A stretch of DNA of 35,943 bases, taken from positions 1 through 35,943 of the forward strand of contig NZ_JAKZAL010000033.1 of NCBI RefSeq assembly GCF_022538115.1, read 5' to 3'. This document shows, one piece after another, positions 1-6,843 of the stretch. A program made the translations under genes and the position numbers. The DNA is from Cognataquiflexum rubidum. GTDB taxonomy: Bacteria > Bacteroidota > Bacteroidia > Cytophagales > Cyclobacteriaceae. The notes beneath the pieces are model-generated. The model worked only from the letters and a program-made list of their open reading frames with translations. It was not told the origin of the DNA and did not search any database. Position 1 is the stretch's first letter. Each line of letters opens with the position of its first letter.

Positions 1-70
1 AACAGAGAAGTTAAGCCCTGCAGCGCCGATGGTACTGGGGTTACACCCGGGAGAGTAGGCCGCCGCCACA
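1..70 (+). rRNA. rrf: 5S ribosomal RNA, 3' part (cut by window edge)
   Basis: The first 70 bases read as the 3' portion of a bacterial 5S rRNA: GAGAAGTTAAGCCCTGCAGC, then GGTACTGGGG and CGGGAGAGTAGG. The 5' third or so lies outside the window. A strong hairpin terminator follows at 81-104, so this is the end of an rRNA operon transcribed rightward, with 16S and 23S presumably to the left. The exact 3' end is uncertain by a few bases. Confidence 0.93.
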
Positions 71-80
71 TTATTCAAAA

Positions 81-104
81 AGCCAGCCCATAAAGCTGGC
101 TTTT
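81..104 (+). terminator. Rho-independent terminator of the rRNA operon
   Basis: A perfect 7-bp stem, AGCCAGC (81-87) with GCTGGCT (95-101), has a 7-nt loop and is followed by T residues. It starts about 11 nt after the 5S end. Confidence 0.85.
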
Positions 105-152
105 GGCGTTTTTGGAGGTTTCCTTTACTGTAATGATATCAATCCACCTCTT

Positions 153-180
153 CCTGCCCCGATACGCAAGGGCGGGCAGG
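153..180. repeat. GC-rich inverted repeat between the two 5S tails
   Basis: CCTGCCC (153-159) is complementary to GGGCAGG (174-180). The surrounding stretch 150-235 is clearly richer in G and C than the AT-rich leader that follows. It lies between the first terminator and the duplicated 5S tail, and I see no gene in it. Confidence 0.55.
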
Positions 181-210
181 CGTGGCGGGGTACAGGTACG
201 CCGCGGCGCA

Positions 211-240
211 CGGGAGAGTAGGCCGCCGCTACATTATTCA
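211..240 (+). pseudogene. Duplicated 5S rRNA 3'-end remnant
   Basis: Bases 211-240 repeat bases 48-77 (end of the 5S gene plus the first spacer bases) with one mismatch in 30. The sequence before 211 does not form a convincing 5S body. This is therefore a remnant of a second 5S gene or a product of recombination between rRNA operons, not an intact gene. Confidence 0.75.
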
Positions 241-271
241 GACCCTCAGATTCAATCCTGAGGGTCTTTTT
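240..271 (+). terminator. Second rho-independent terminator after the 5S remnant
   Basis: The 9-bp stem GACCCTCAG (241-249) pairs with CTGAGGGTC (258-266), extended by A240-T267, and is followed by a run of T. Its stem differs in sequence from the terminator at 81-104, so only the 5S tail was duplicated, not the terminator. Confidence 0.85.
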
Positions 272-391
272 GCGTTTTAAGGTAATTGCATTCCAACCAA
301 TTCAAATGAAAATGAATATAAAAAACACTTTTGAGAAGACTTTTATCAATATCCTTTTATAACCATCCCTGAAACCATTTTTTACTTTTCT

Positions 392-422
392 TTTGCTAGG
401 AAATGGATTAACTTAGCCTTTG
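392..422 (+). promoter_or_regulatory. Candidate Bacteroidota-type promoter for the 464-3423 genes
   Basis: TTTG at 392-395 is followed after 18 nt by TAGCCTTTG (414-422). This is close to the Bacteroidota pattern TTTG-N19-TAnnTTTG with one extra base in the -7 element. A start just after 422 would give a leader of roughly 35 nt to the ATG at 464. It was identified by eye only. Confidence 0.4.
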
Positions 423-463
423 ATTTGAGAATAAAAATATCGCCGAATTAAGATTATCCCCCT

Positions 464-2122
464 ATGAGAACGTATATCTTTTTATTGGTTTTAATGTTAA
501 CTTTTTCTTCTAATGCATTTCCCCAAGATAATTTAGCAGCCTATAAAAGAGGTAAAACTTTAATCGGATATGGGAATTATGCTGAAGCCATGGAGCTGAT
601 GCGTCCATATATGGAGGAATCTAAATATGGTAAATTGGCTTTTTATGCCCAATATTATTTTGGTAAAGCTGCTTTTCAAAACAAACAAGGTGAGCTCGCC
701 AAATCTGTCATAAAGCCCTTGGCAGATAATAAAGCATGGGAAAAACAAGACGAGGCCAAATACCTCCTTGCATTGATCTATTTTGAAGAATCAAAAAATA
801 CAGAAGCCTTACAGGAACTATCCTTAATCAAAAATCCTGAAATCTTTGCTCTTGGCGAGCGTGCCAGCCTGAAATATTTGAAAAGTGCTTCTGTCAGTTT
901 TTTGCTTGCTAACTTGAGCAAATTCCAAAACAACAAGGGTTATCTGATAGCATTGAGAGAACAGCTTGAAAAGCAATCCATCATGTCTGCAGATGAAAAG
1001 GCCGTCCTGCAGCAGTTGAGTACTATAGATAATCCAGTCAATTCCTCAAGTCAAGGTAATAAAAATCTTCAGGTACTTGATATAGCCATTTTGTTGCCCT
1101 TCAATTATTCAGGAGGCAATGATGTCAAAGCCATTTCCCAAGGGAATTTTGTCTTGGAATTGTATCAGGGAATCCATTTTGCCCTAGATGAATTGATTGC
1201 CAATGGGCATAGCATCAATGTGAGGTCTTACGACACGCAAAGGGACAATGCCAGGCTTCAAAATATTTTGGGGGATGAATTCCTGCTTAAGGCAGATGTT
1301 ATAATCGGACCAATTTACCCTGAAGAAACTGAAATCGTTTTACAGTTTTCACAAAAAAACAACATCCCGTTTATCAATCCTCTTTCCAATTTGGATGATA
1401 AAATCCAAGGCTATGATTTTGCATATTTATTCAGGCCAGCCATTTCATCTTTAAGTATTGGCCTGATGAAATATTTGAAAACCAACATTCAGGGAAAAAG
1501 GGTTGCCATAGCCTATTCCGCTGCTTCCCGTGATGAGCAACTTGCAAATAAAATTGTAGAGGAAAGCGATAGCCAAGGCTATAAAATAGTTTCCAAAACG
1601 CTGATTTCTCCAAAAAATATCAACCAGTTTTTTGACAATATCCAACTTGATAGAGACCTTCTTTCTAAAACAGATGCTGTCATAATTCTTTCAGATGATC
1701 CCAATATTGCGCAAGCTACATTTGGGTATATGGAATCCAAAAACCTTCAGGTTCCGGTTATTGTTATGGACAGTTGGCTTTATTTCAATTTTGCCAGTTA
1801 TGAAATGCTGGAAACTCAGAATTTTGTCTTTTTGGGAAATAATTCCATTGATTTTAGTAACGCTAACCTCGAAAGTTTCAGAACCGGTTTCAATGAGGAA
1901 TATGGGAAATTCCCCTCTCTAAATATGCATTTGGGCTATGAACTTGCAAATTGGATAGCGCAGACAATAAGCCCGGTAGAAGGTTTTGATTTTAGAAGTA
2001 ACTTGAATAATAACGGCTTTAGTCAAGGGAAAATTACTTATGGTTTTGATTTTAGAGATTCCAATAACAACCGATACGTTCCTGTGTTAAGATTGAATAA
2101 TGGAAAATTAGAAGTTAATTAA
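464..2122 (+). CDS. TPR-containing periplasmic ligand-binding (LivK/LppC-like) protein
   Basis: This 552-residue exported protein starts with a hydrophobic signal sequence (about residues 1-20, ending near SNAFPQ). Residues 25-190 are helical and TPR-like, with repeated Tyr/Ala/Leu patterns. From about residue 205 (ILLPFNYSGG) to the end it resembles a type 1 periplasmic-binding fold, as in amino-acid ABC substrate-binding proteins and LppC/LpoA-like proteins; signs are LYQGIHFALDEL, YDTQRDN and VIIGPIYPEET. No permease or ATPase is adjacent, so import is not supported. An envelope or peptidoglycan-related sensing role by analogy to LpoA is inference. hemL follows after 11 nt, suggesting co-transcription. 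Family assignment is fairly safe; the ligand is unknown. Confidence 0.8.
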   Translation: MRTYIFLLVLMLTFSSNAFPQDNLAAYKRGKTLIGYGNYAEAMELMRPYMEESKYGKLAFYAQYYFGKAAFQNKQGELAKSVIKPLADNKAWEKQDEAKYLLALIYFEESKNTEALQELSLIKNPEIFALGERASLKYLKSASVSFLLANLSKFQNNKGYLIALREQLEKQSIMSADEKAVLQQLSTIDNPVNSSSQGNKNLQVLDIAILLPFNYSGGNDVKAISQGNFVLELYQGIHFALDELIANGHSINVRSYDTQRDNARLQNILGDEFLLKADVIIGPIYPEETEIVLQFSQKNNIPFINPLSNLDDKIQGYDFAYLFRPAISSLSIGLMKYLKTNIQGKRVAIAYSAASRDEQLANKIVEESDSQGYKIVSKTLISPKNINQFFDNIQLDRDLLSKTDAVIILSDDPNIAQATFGYMESKNLQVPVIVMDSWLYFNFASYEMLETQNFVFLGNNSIDFSNANLESFRTGFNEEYGKFPSLNMHLGYELANWIAQTISPVEGFDFRSNLNNNGFSQGKITYGFDFRDSNNNRYVPVLRLNNGKLEVN

Positions 2123-2133
2123 AGAACAAATAC

Positions 2134-3423
2134 ATGAAGATTACCCATAGTAAAGCTTTGTTTGAAAAGGCTAAAATATATATACCGGGAGGAGTCAATT
2201 CTCCCGTTCGTGCGTTCAGGGCGGTAGGGGGAGATCCGATTTTTATCAAAAGAGCTGACGGAGCTTATATCTATGACGAAGATGATAATGCCTACATTGA
2301 GCTCATCAATAGCTGGGGCCCGATGATTCTTGGACATAATCACCCGATGATCAAAGAAGCCATCATCAGGGCTTTGGAATTTGGGACATCTTATGGGGCG
2401 CCTACAGCAAAAGAAGTTGAAATTGCGGAGTTGATTGCAAGTATGGTACCCTCTGTCGAAAAGGTCAGAATGGTGAATTCCGGCACGGAAGCCACCATGT
2501 CCGCTATCAGGGTAGCAAGAGGATACACGGGAAGAGACAAGTTCATCAAAATGGAAGGCCATTACCATGGTCATGGAGATTCTTTTTTGATTTCTGCAGG
2601 CTCAGGAGCGATTACAATGGGCAATCCGGATTCACCGGGAGTGACCAAAGGTACAGCAAAAGACACCCTCCTTGCCCCATACAATGACCTCGAAGCCATC
2701 GAAAAGCTTGTTGCCGCCAATAAAGGTGAAATTGCTGCTTTGATTTTGGAGCCTGTTCCAGGCAATATGGGACTTGTCCTACCAAAAGATGGTTATCTCC
2801 AAGGAATAAGAAAAATCTGTAATAGGGAAGGAATTGTCCTGATATTTGACGAAGTCATGACCGGATTCAGGCTTGCAAAAGGCGGTGCCCAAGAACTTTT
2901 TGGGGTAATTCCTGATATGACTACTCTCGGAAAGATCATAGGGGGAGGTCTTCCTGTCGGGGCTTATGGTGGGAAGAAGGAAATCATGGAGTTTGTCTCT
3001 CCGGCAGGTCCTGTCTATCAGGCAGGAACACTTTCCGGCAATCCCATTGCCATGGCGGCGGGTCTTACGATGCTGAAACACCTAAATCAAAATCCTGAGG
3101 TTTATACCACGTTAAACAATATCGGGGATAAATTGGTAAAAGGATTTCAAACCTCCCTGGACAAACTAGGACTGAATTATCGGATCAACCACATAGGGAG
3201 CATGTATAGCCTGTTTTTTACCGATCAGGAGGTTTTCGATTTTGAATCTGCCAAAAAATCTGACACTGTTCGGTTCGGAAAGTACTTTCAAGGCATGCTC
3301 AAAAGAGGGATTTACCTCGCTCCTTCTCAATATGAAAGTCTATTTCTTTCTACTGCTTTGAATGATGAACTGATCAAAAGGGTCATTCGAGCCAATGAGG
3401 AATCCCTCAAGGAAAGCTTGTAG
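2134..3423 (+). CDS. hemL: Glutamate-1-semialdehyde 2,1-aminomutase
   Basis: This PLP enzyme converts glutamate-1-semialdehyde to 5-aminolevulinate in the C5 route to heme and other tetrapyrroles, and acts in the cytosol. The 429 residues match the usual family length. Visible signatures are GGVNSPVRAF (residues 19-28), VNSGTEATMSAIR (114-126), GHYHGHGD (142-149), FDEVMTGFR (238-246) and the PLP-lysine region TTLGKIIGGGLPVGAYGG with Lys267. The ATG lies 11 nt after the upstream gene's stop, so the two are probably one transcript. No other heme-synthesis gene is nearby in the window. Confidence 0.97.
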   Translation: MKITHSKALFEKAKIYIPGGVNSPVRAFRAVGGDPIFIKRADGAYIYDEDDNAYIELINSWGPMILGHNHPMIKEAIIRALEFGTSYGAPTAKEVEIAELIASMVPSVEKVRMVNSGTEATMSAIRVARGYTGRDKFIKMEGHYHGHGDSFLISAGSGAITMGNPDSPGVTKGTAKDTLLAPYNDLEAIEKLVAANKGEIAALILEPVPGNMGLVLPKDGYLQGIRKICNREGIVLIFDEVMTGFRLAKGGAQELFGVIPDMTTLGKIIGGGLPVGAYGGKKEIMEFVSPAGPVYQAGTLSGNPIAMAAGLTMLKHLNQNPEVYTTLNNIGDKLVKGFQTSLDKLGLNYRINHIGSMYSLFFTDQEVFDFESAKKSDTVRFGKYFQGMLKRGIYLAPSQYESLFLSTALNDELIKRVIRANEESLKESL

Positions 3424-3448
3424 GGAAATATTATAAATAATAATTCCC
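3423..3448 (+). repeat. AT-rich hairpin directly after hemL
   Basis: Arms of 12 nt (3423-3434 and 3437-3448) pair with one mismatch around a 2-nt loop, starting at the hemL stop codon. No T run follows, so this may protect a 3' end rather than terminate transcription. Confidence 0.35.
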
Positions 3449-3560
3449 GGCAGGATTCAGGTATGTCTGTAACATCGGTCTTCCGACTTCCTACCCGTTT
3501 GTATTAGAATTTTAAGTTACTGGCAAAGAAGCGTACATCAAGATAAAATAATCTACCAAA

Positions 3561-3911
3561 ATGACCTTAAAAATATACGGGATCAAAAACTGCGACACCA
3601 TGAAAAAGACCTTCAATTTTTTGGAGGAGAAAGGGATTGGTTACGAATTCATTGATTACAAAAAACAGGCGCCTGATGCGGGGTTGTTGGTGAGATTTGC
3701 TTCCAAAGTAGGTTTTGAAGCATTGGTCAATAAAAAAGGAACAACTTACAGGAAACTTACTGACGAAGAAAAATCCTTACTTGAAAAAGAATCGGATGCT
3801 TTGGCATTGTTAGGTTCAAAAAGCAGCATGATCAAAAGACCAATCGTTGAATTTCCCAACGGAGATTTGATTTTGGGTTTTGAACCGGAAGCTATCTTGA
3901 AAAAAATATAA
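3561..3911 (+). CDS. ArsC/Spx/YffB-family thioredoxin-fold protein
   Basis: A 116-residue small cytosolic protein of the arsenate-reductase-like superfamily. It opens with IYGIKNCDTMKK, typical of YffB/Spx proteins, with a single nucleophile cysteine (Cys11) and no CxxC pair. The conserved SSMIKRPIVEF near the end carries Arg93, equivalent to the anion-binding arginine of ArsC. Length matches the YffB group. There is no arsR, arsB or acr3 neighbour, so arsenate reduction is not supported by context; a thiol-redox role is more cautious. It ends 15 nt before the convergent operon on the other strand. Confidence 0.88.
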   Translation: MTLKIYGIKNCDTMKKTFNFLEEKGIGYEFIDYKKQAPDAGLLVRFASKVGFEALVNKKGTTYRKLTDEEKSLLEKESDALALLGSKSSMIKRPIVEFPNGDLILGFEPEAILKKI

Positions 3912-3962
3912 AATTTGCCTTTCCTGCTAATATTTCACTTGATCTGTTGGCAGGGAAGGCAA
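3901..3962 (-). terminator. Candidate terminator of the cytochrome operon
   Basis: On the minus strand, GCCTTCCCTGC (about 3962-3950) pairs with GCAGGAAAGGC (3927-3915), 13 bp with one G-U pair and a 22-nt loop. It is followed on that strand by a T-rich run (3914-3901). The 5' arm lies inside the last codons of the DUF2231-cytochrome gene. The large loop lowers confidence. Confidence 0.5.
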
Positions 3963-5324
3963 TTCAAAATTTCCCAACTCCACCTTAAAACTCAATACCT
4001 TTAATTTTTCAACGTTGATCTCTTTGGCCAAAGGGGTTTCAAAGGCAAAAACTTTTTGAAGGCTCGGATGGGGATCCAGCTTCTCTAGATTGTCCCCACT
4101 GACCATTGATTTGGTCAAATGCAACTGAATCAAGTGGGTATTTCCCTTCAGCATTTCAAAACTTTGACCTTCAATTTTTGTCTCATTCAGTTTGAGAACT
4201 GTGAGGTTTTCCATTTTTCCAATAAGAGGAATAACATCATCGGTAACATTCGAAAGACTTAAATCAAGGATGGTGATATAGGCAAGAATAGGCTCCAAAG
4301 ATTCCAAGTCCTGATTATCGGCCTCAGGGAAATTGATGGTACTGACTTTGAGTAAGTGAGATGTTACGCTCAACTTTTCGATAAAAAAACCTTCACCTTT
4401 CAATTCCTTCAAAACATCCTCCTCCAGTGGCTCGAGTTGGACTTCAGGATAAATAGAGGTTTCATTTTTCACAAAAAAAGAAGAAACCAAATCCACCGAA
4501 ATTCCCGATTGGCCGAGTGTTTCCTCAAAAGAAGCTCCGGCATTCAGCCAAGCTTTTACCAATTCAACCTCGGCTTCTACGGGCTGCCTTTTCTCCTTTG
4601 GTGGCATATGGTCTTCATGATCCAAAGGGAGCAAGATCCTTTCAAGAAGTTCGCTTTTCAGAGGTGTTTTATGGAAGATCACTTCTCCATTTTTCCCACC
4701 TTTCAACAAGCTTTCTTTGGAAGTCAGGATCAAATCCCCCTTGCTGTTCTTCTCATTATGGCAACTGCGACAGTTTTGATTCAAAATTGGTTGGACTACA
4801 TCTTCATAGAACAAAGCCTCCTCCCATGCTTCCCCATCAAGGGAAAGTGGCTCAAACTGCTCCTCCATTTTCCATCCGAAAGTTTCCTGAATCCCTTCCG
4901 GCAAAACCTCCGTCAGGTAAGTTTCTCCGTGTGTCAGATTGCCTCCGAGATGCCCGGTAATTATCAGGCAAAGAAAAAGTATTGCTGAACCAACATGGAT
5001 TTTCGGATCCGATAGGGTTTGATGTTTTTTGACAAGTAGAAAAAGGGATAAGCAAGTCAGGGCTGTGAGAATGCCCAAAATCAAATGGTTTTGAACCGTG
5101 TCAAAAGCATAACCTTCCTGATTGTAGAGAATAATTCCGGTGATACACGCAAAAAATGACATCAAGGTGCTTAAAAGCAAGGCAAACTGCACAGTGGGAA
5201 AAAGCAGGTTTTTGTCCTTTCTGGGATAATACATCAGGATCAGGGCAAACAAAATAAACCCAATCGGCAAATGGACAATCAAGGGGTGGAAGCGTCCGAT
5301 CAGTGGGAGAATGAATAGCGCCAT
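3927..5324 (-). CDS. Membrane protein: DUF2231 - Planctomycete-type cytochrome c - LRR-like domain
   Basis: This 465-residue protein begins with about four transmembrane segments (residues 12-32, 43-67, 80-98 and 111-127) of the DUF2231 type. A PSCyt1-like cytochrome c domain follows: heme motif CRSCH at 185-189, then GDLILTSKESLLKGG, and HMPPKE with Met240 as probable axial ligand. From about residue 290 there are leucine-rich-repeat-like units such as ILDLSLSNV and LTVLKLNETKIEG. It is the third gene of a minus-strand operon, 9 nt after the DUF1501 gene. It likely anchors a heme domain at the outer face of the inner membrane; an electron-transfer partner role is inference. Confidence 0.85.
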   Translation of the reverse strand: MALFILPLIGRFHPLIVHLPIGFILFALILMYYPRKDKNLLFPTVQFALLLSTLMSFFACITGIILYNQEGYAFDTVQNHLILGILTALTCLSLFLLVKKHQTLSDPKIHVGSAILFLCLIITGHLGGNLTHGETYLTEVLPEGIQETFGWKMEEQFEPLSLDGEAWEEALFYEDVVQPILNQNCRSCHNEKNSKGDLILTSKESLLKGGKNGEVIFHKTPLKSELLERILLPLDHEDHMPPKEKRQPVEAEVELVKAWLNAGASFEETLGQSGISVDLVSSFFVKNETSIYPEVQLEPLEEDVLKELKGEGFFIEKLSVTSHLLKVSTINFPEADNQDLESLEPILAYITILDLSLSNVTDDVIPLIGKMENLTVLKLNETKIEGQSFEMLKGNTHLIQLHLTKSMVSGDNLEKLDPHPSLQKVFAFETPLAKEINVEKLKVLSFKVELGNFELPSLPTDQVKY

Positions 5325-5333
5325 TGTTCTCTT

Positions 5334-6842
5334 TTAGGCTAAAATGTCTCTGATGATTTCACCTTCCACATCTGTCAGTCGAAAAGGCCTTCCCTGAAAA
5401 TCGTATGTGAATTTTTCGTGGTCAAATCCCAAAACCTGCAATATCGTGGCGTGGACATCATGGACCGAAACTTTTCCTTCTACACCCGAAAACCCAAAAT
5501 CATCCGTTTGGCCAAAACTTGATCCGTTTTTGATCCCTGCACCGGCCATCCACATCGTAAAAGCGTCTACGTGGTGGTCTCTTCCTTTGAATCCCATGGT
5601 CTTTCCTTCTCTGTTTTCCTGCATCGGCGTCCTCCCGAATTCACCTCCCCACACCACCAAAGTATCCTCCAATAATCCTCTTTGCTTGAGGTCGAGTAAA
5701 AGCGCGGCAATCGGGCGGTCTATTTCGTTGCATTTGTTTCTTAATCCCAAATCAATCGCCGTGTCATGGTCGGTGCCATGACTGTCCCATCCCCAATCAT
5801 ACAACTGAACAAAGCGAACCCCTTTCTCTACCAATTTTCTGGCGAGTAGGCAGTTATTTGCAAAGGCTTCTTCTCCAGGTTTTGTGCCATACAGTTGATG
5901 GATAGATTCAGGTTCGTCGTTGATGTTCATCACATTGGGAACCTCGATCTGCATCCTGTAGGCCATCTCGTATTGGTTGATCCGTGCCAAAGTTTCCGGG
6001 TCCCCAAATGCTTCAAATTCGGCTTTGTTCACTTCGTTGATGGAGGAGATCAATGTTTTTTTGAGGTCGCGGTTGATTCCTTTTGGGTCTTCAAGATAGA
6101 GCACCGGATCGCCTTTGGACCGACATTGGACACCTTGGTAAACAGAAGGAAGGAACCCGCTGCCCCAAACGCTTTTCCCGGCATCAGGGGTTTTTCCGCC
6201 CGATGTCAGGACAACAAAACCCGGTAAATTCTGATTTTCTGTTCCGAGGCCATAGGTAACCCAACTCCCTAAACTCGGTCTTCCCAATCTCGGACTTCCT
6301 GTTTGCATGAAGAGTTGGGCAGGACCATGGTTAAATTGATCGGTGTGGACGGCTTTTAAAAAAGCGACTTCATCTACCACTTTTGAAAAATGAGGAAGGT
6401 AATCAGACACCCAAGCGCCGGATTCTCCATGTTGGGCAAAGTTGGATTGGGGACCAAGGAGATTTGGCACACCTCGGATAAATGCGAATTTCCTTCCTTC
6501 CAAAAGAGATTCCGGACAAGGTTGGTTGTTATATTTGATAAGTTCAGGTTTGAAATCAAAAAGCTCCAACTGCGATGGTGAACCCGCCATATGAAGGTAA
6601 ATCACCGATTTTGCTTTCGCAAAATAAGGAGGAGGCAAGGGAGAAAGGGGATTCAAATCCCTGTCTGAAAGTTGAAGTCCCTGAACTTTGGGCACGCCGG
6701 GATTTGTCTCGCAGCCAAATAGCAAGGGTGCCAAGGCCAAACCGCCCATTTTGCTGACGCAGTCCAACAGGAAGTGACGCCTTGTTTGTTTTTCAAGTTG
6801 CGTGCGGTGAAGCTCGGTCAATAGGTTTTCCAGCCTTTTCAT
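5334..6842 (-). CDS. DUF1501 family protein (sulfatase-like fold), Tat-type leader
   Basis: This 502-residue protein belongs to the DUF1501 family, alkaline-phosphatase/sulfatase-like proteins regularly found next to DUF1549/DUF1553 cytochromes. The N-terminus has TRRHFLLDC near residue 20-28 followed by a hydrophobic stretch, which fits twin-arginine export. Typical DUF1501 segments are VIYLHMAGSPSQLELFD, FNHGPAQLFMQTGSPR, DWGWDSHGTDHD and VVWGGEFGRTPM, with GRDHH before the C-terminus. The stop of the preceding gene lies one base before this ATG, so the genes are tightly coupled. The substrate is unknown and no enzymatic claim is made. Confidence 0.92.
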   Translation of the reverse strand: MKRLENLLTELHRTQLEKQTRRHFLLDCVSKMGGLALAPLLFGCETNPGVPKVQGLQLSDRDLNPLSPLPPPYFAKAKSVIYLHMAGSPSQLELFDFKPELIKYNNQPCPESLLEGRKFAFIRGVPNLLGPQSNFAQHGESGAWVSDYLPHFSKVVDEVAFLKAVHTDQFNHGPAQLFMQTGSPRLGRPSLGSWVTYGLGTENQNLPGFVVLTSGGKTPDAGKSVWGSGFLPSVYQGVQCRSKGDPVLYLEDPKGINRDLKKTLISSINEVNKAEFEAFGDPETLARINQYEMAYRMQIEVPNVMNINDEPESIHQLYGTKPGEEAFANNCLLARKLVEKGVRFVQLYDWGWDSHGTDHDTAIDLGLRNKCNEIDRPIAALLLDLKQRGLLEDTLVVWGGEFGRTPMQENREGKTMGFKGRDHHVDAFTMWMAGAGIKNGSSFGQTDDFGFSGVEGKVSVHDVHATILQVLGFDHEKFTYDFQGRPFRLTDVEGEIIRDILA

Positions 6843-6843
6843 T

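Noticed and set aside
2119-2574. Minus-strand reading frame of 151 codons opposite hemL
   Set aside because: It lies wholly over well-supported hemL coding sequence and its translation shows no family signature or export signal.
3561-3911. Arsenate-resistance gene arsC
   Set aside because: The sequence resembles the YffB/Spx branch and no arsenic transporter or regulator is adjacent, so a specific arsenate role is not supported.
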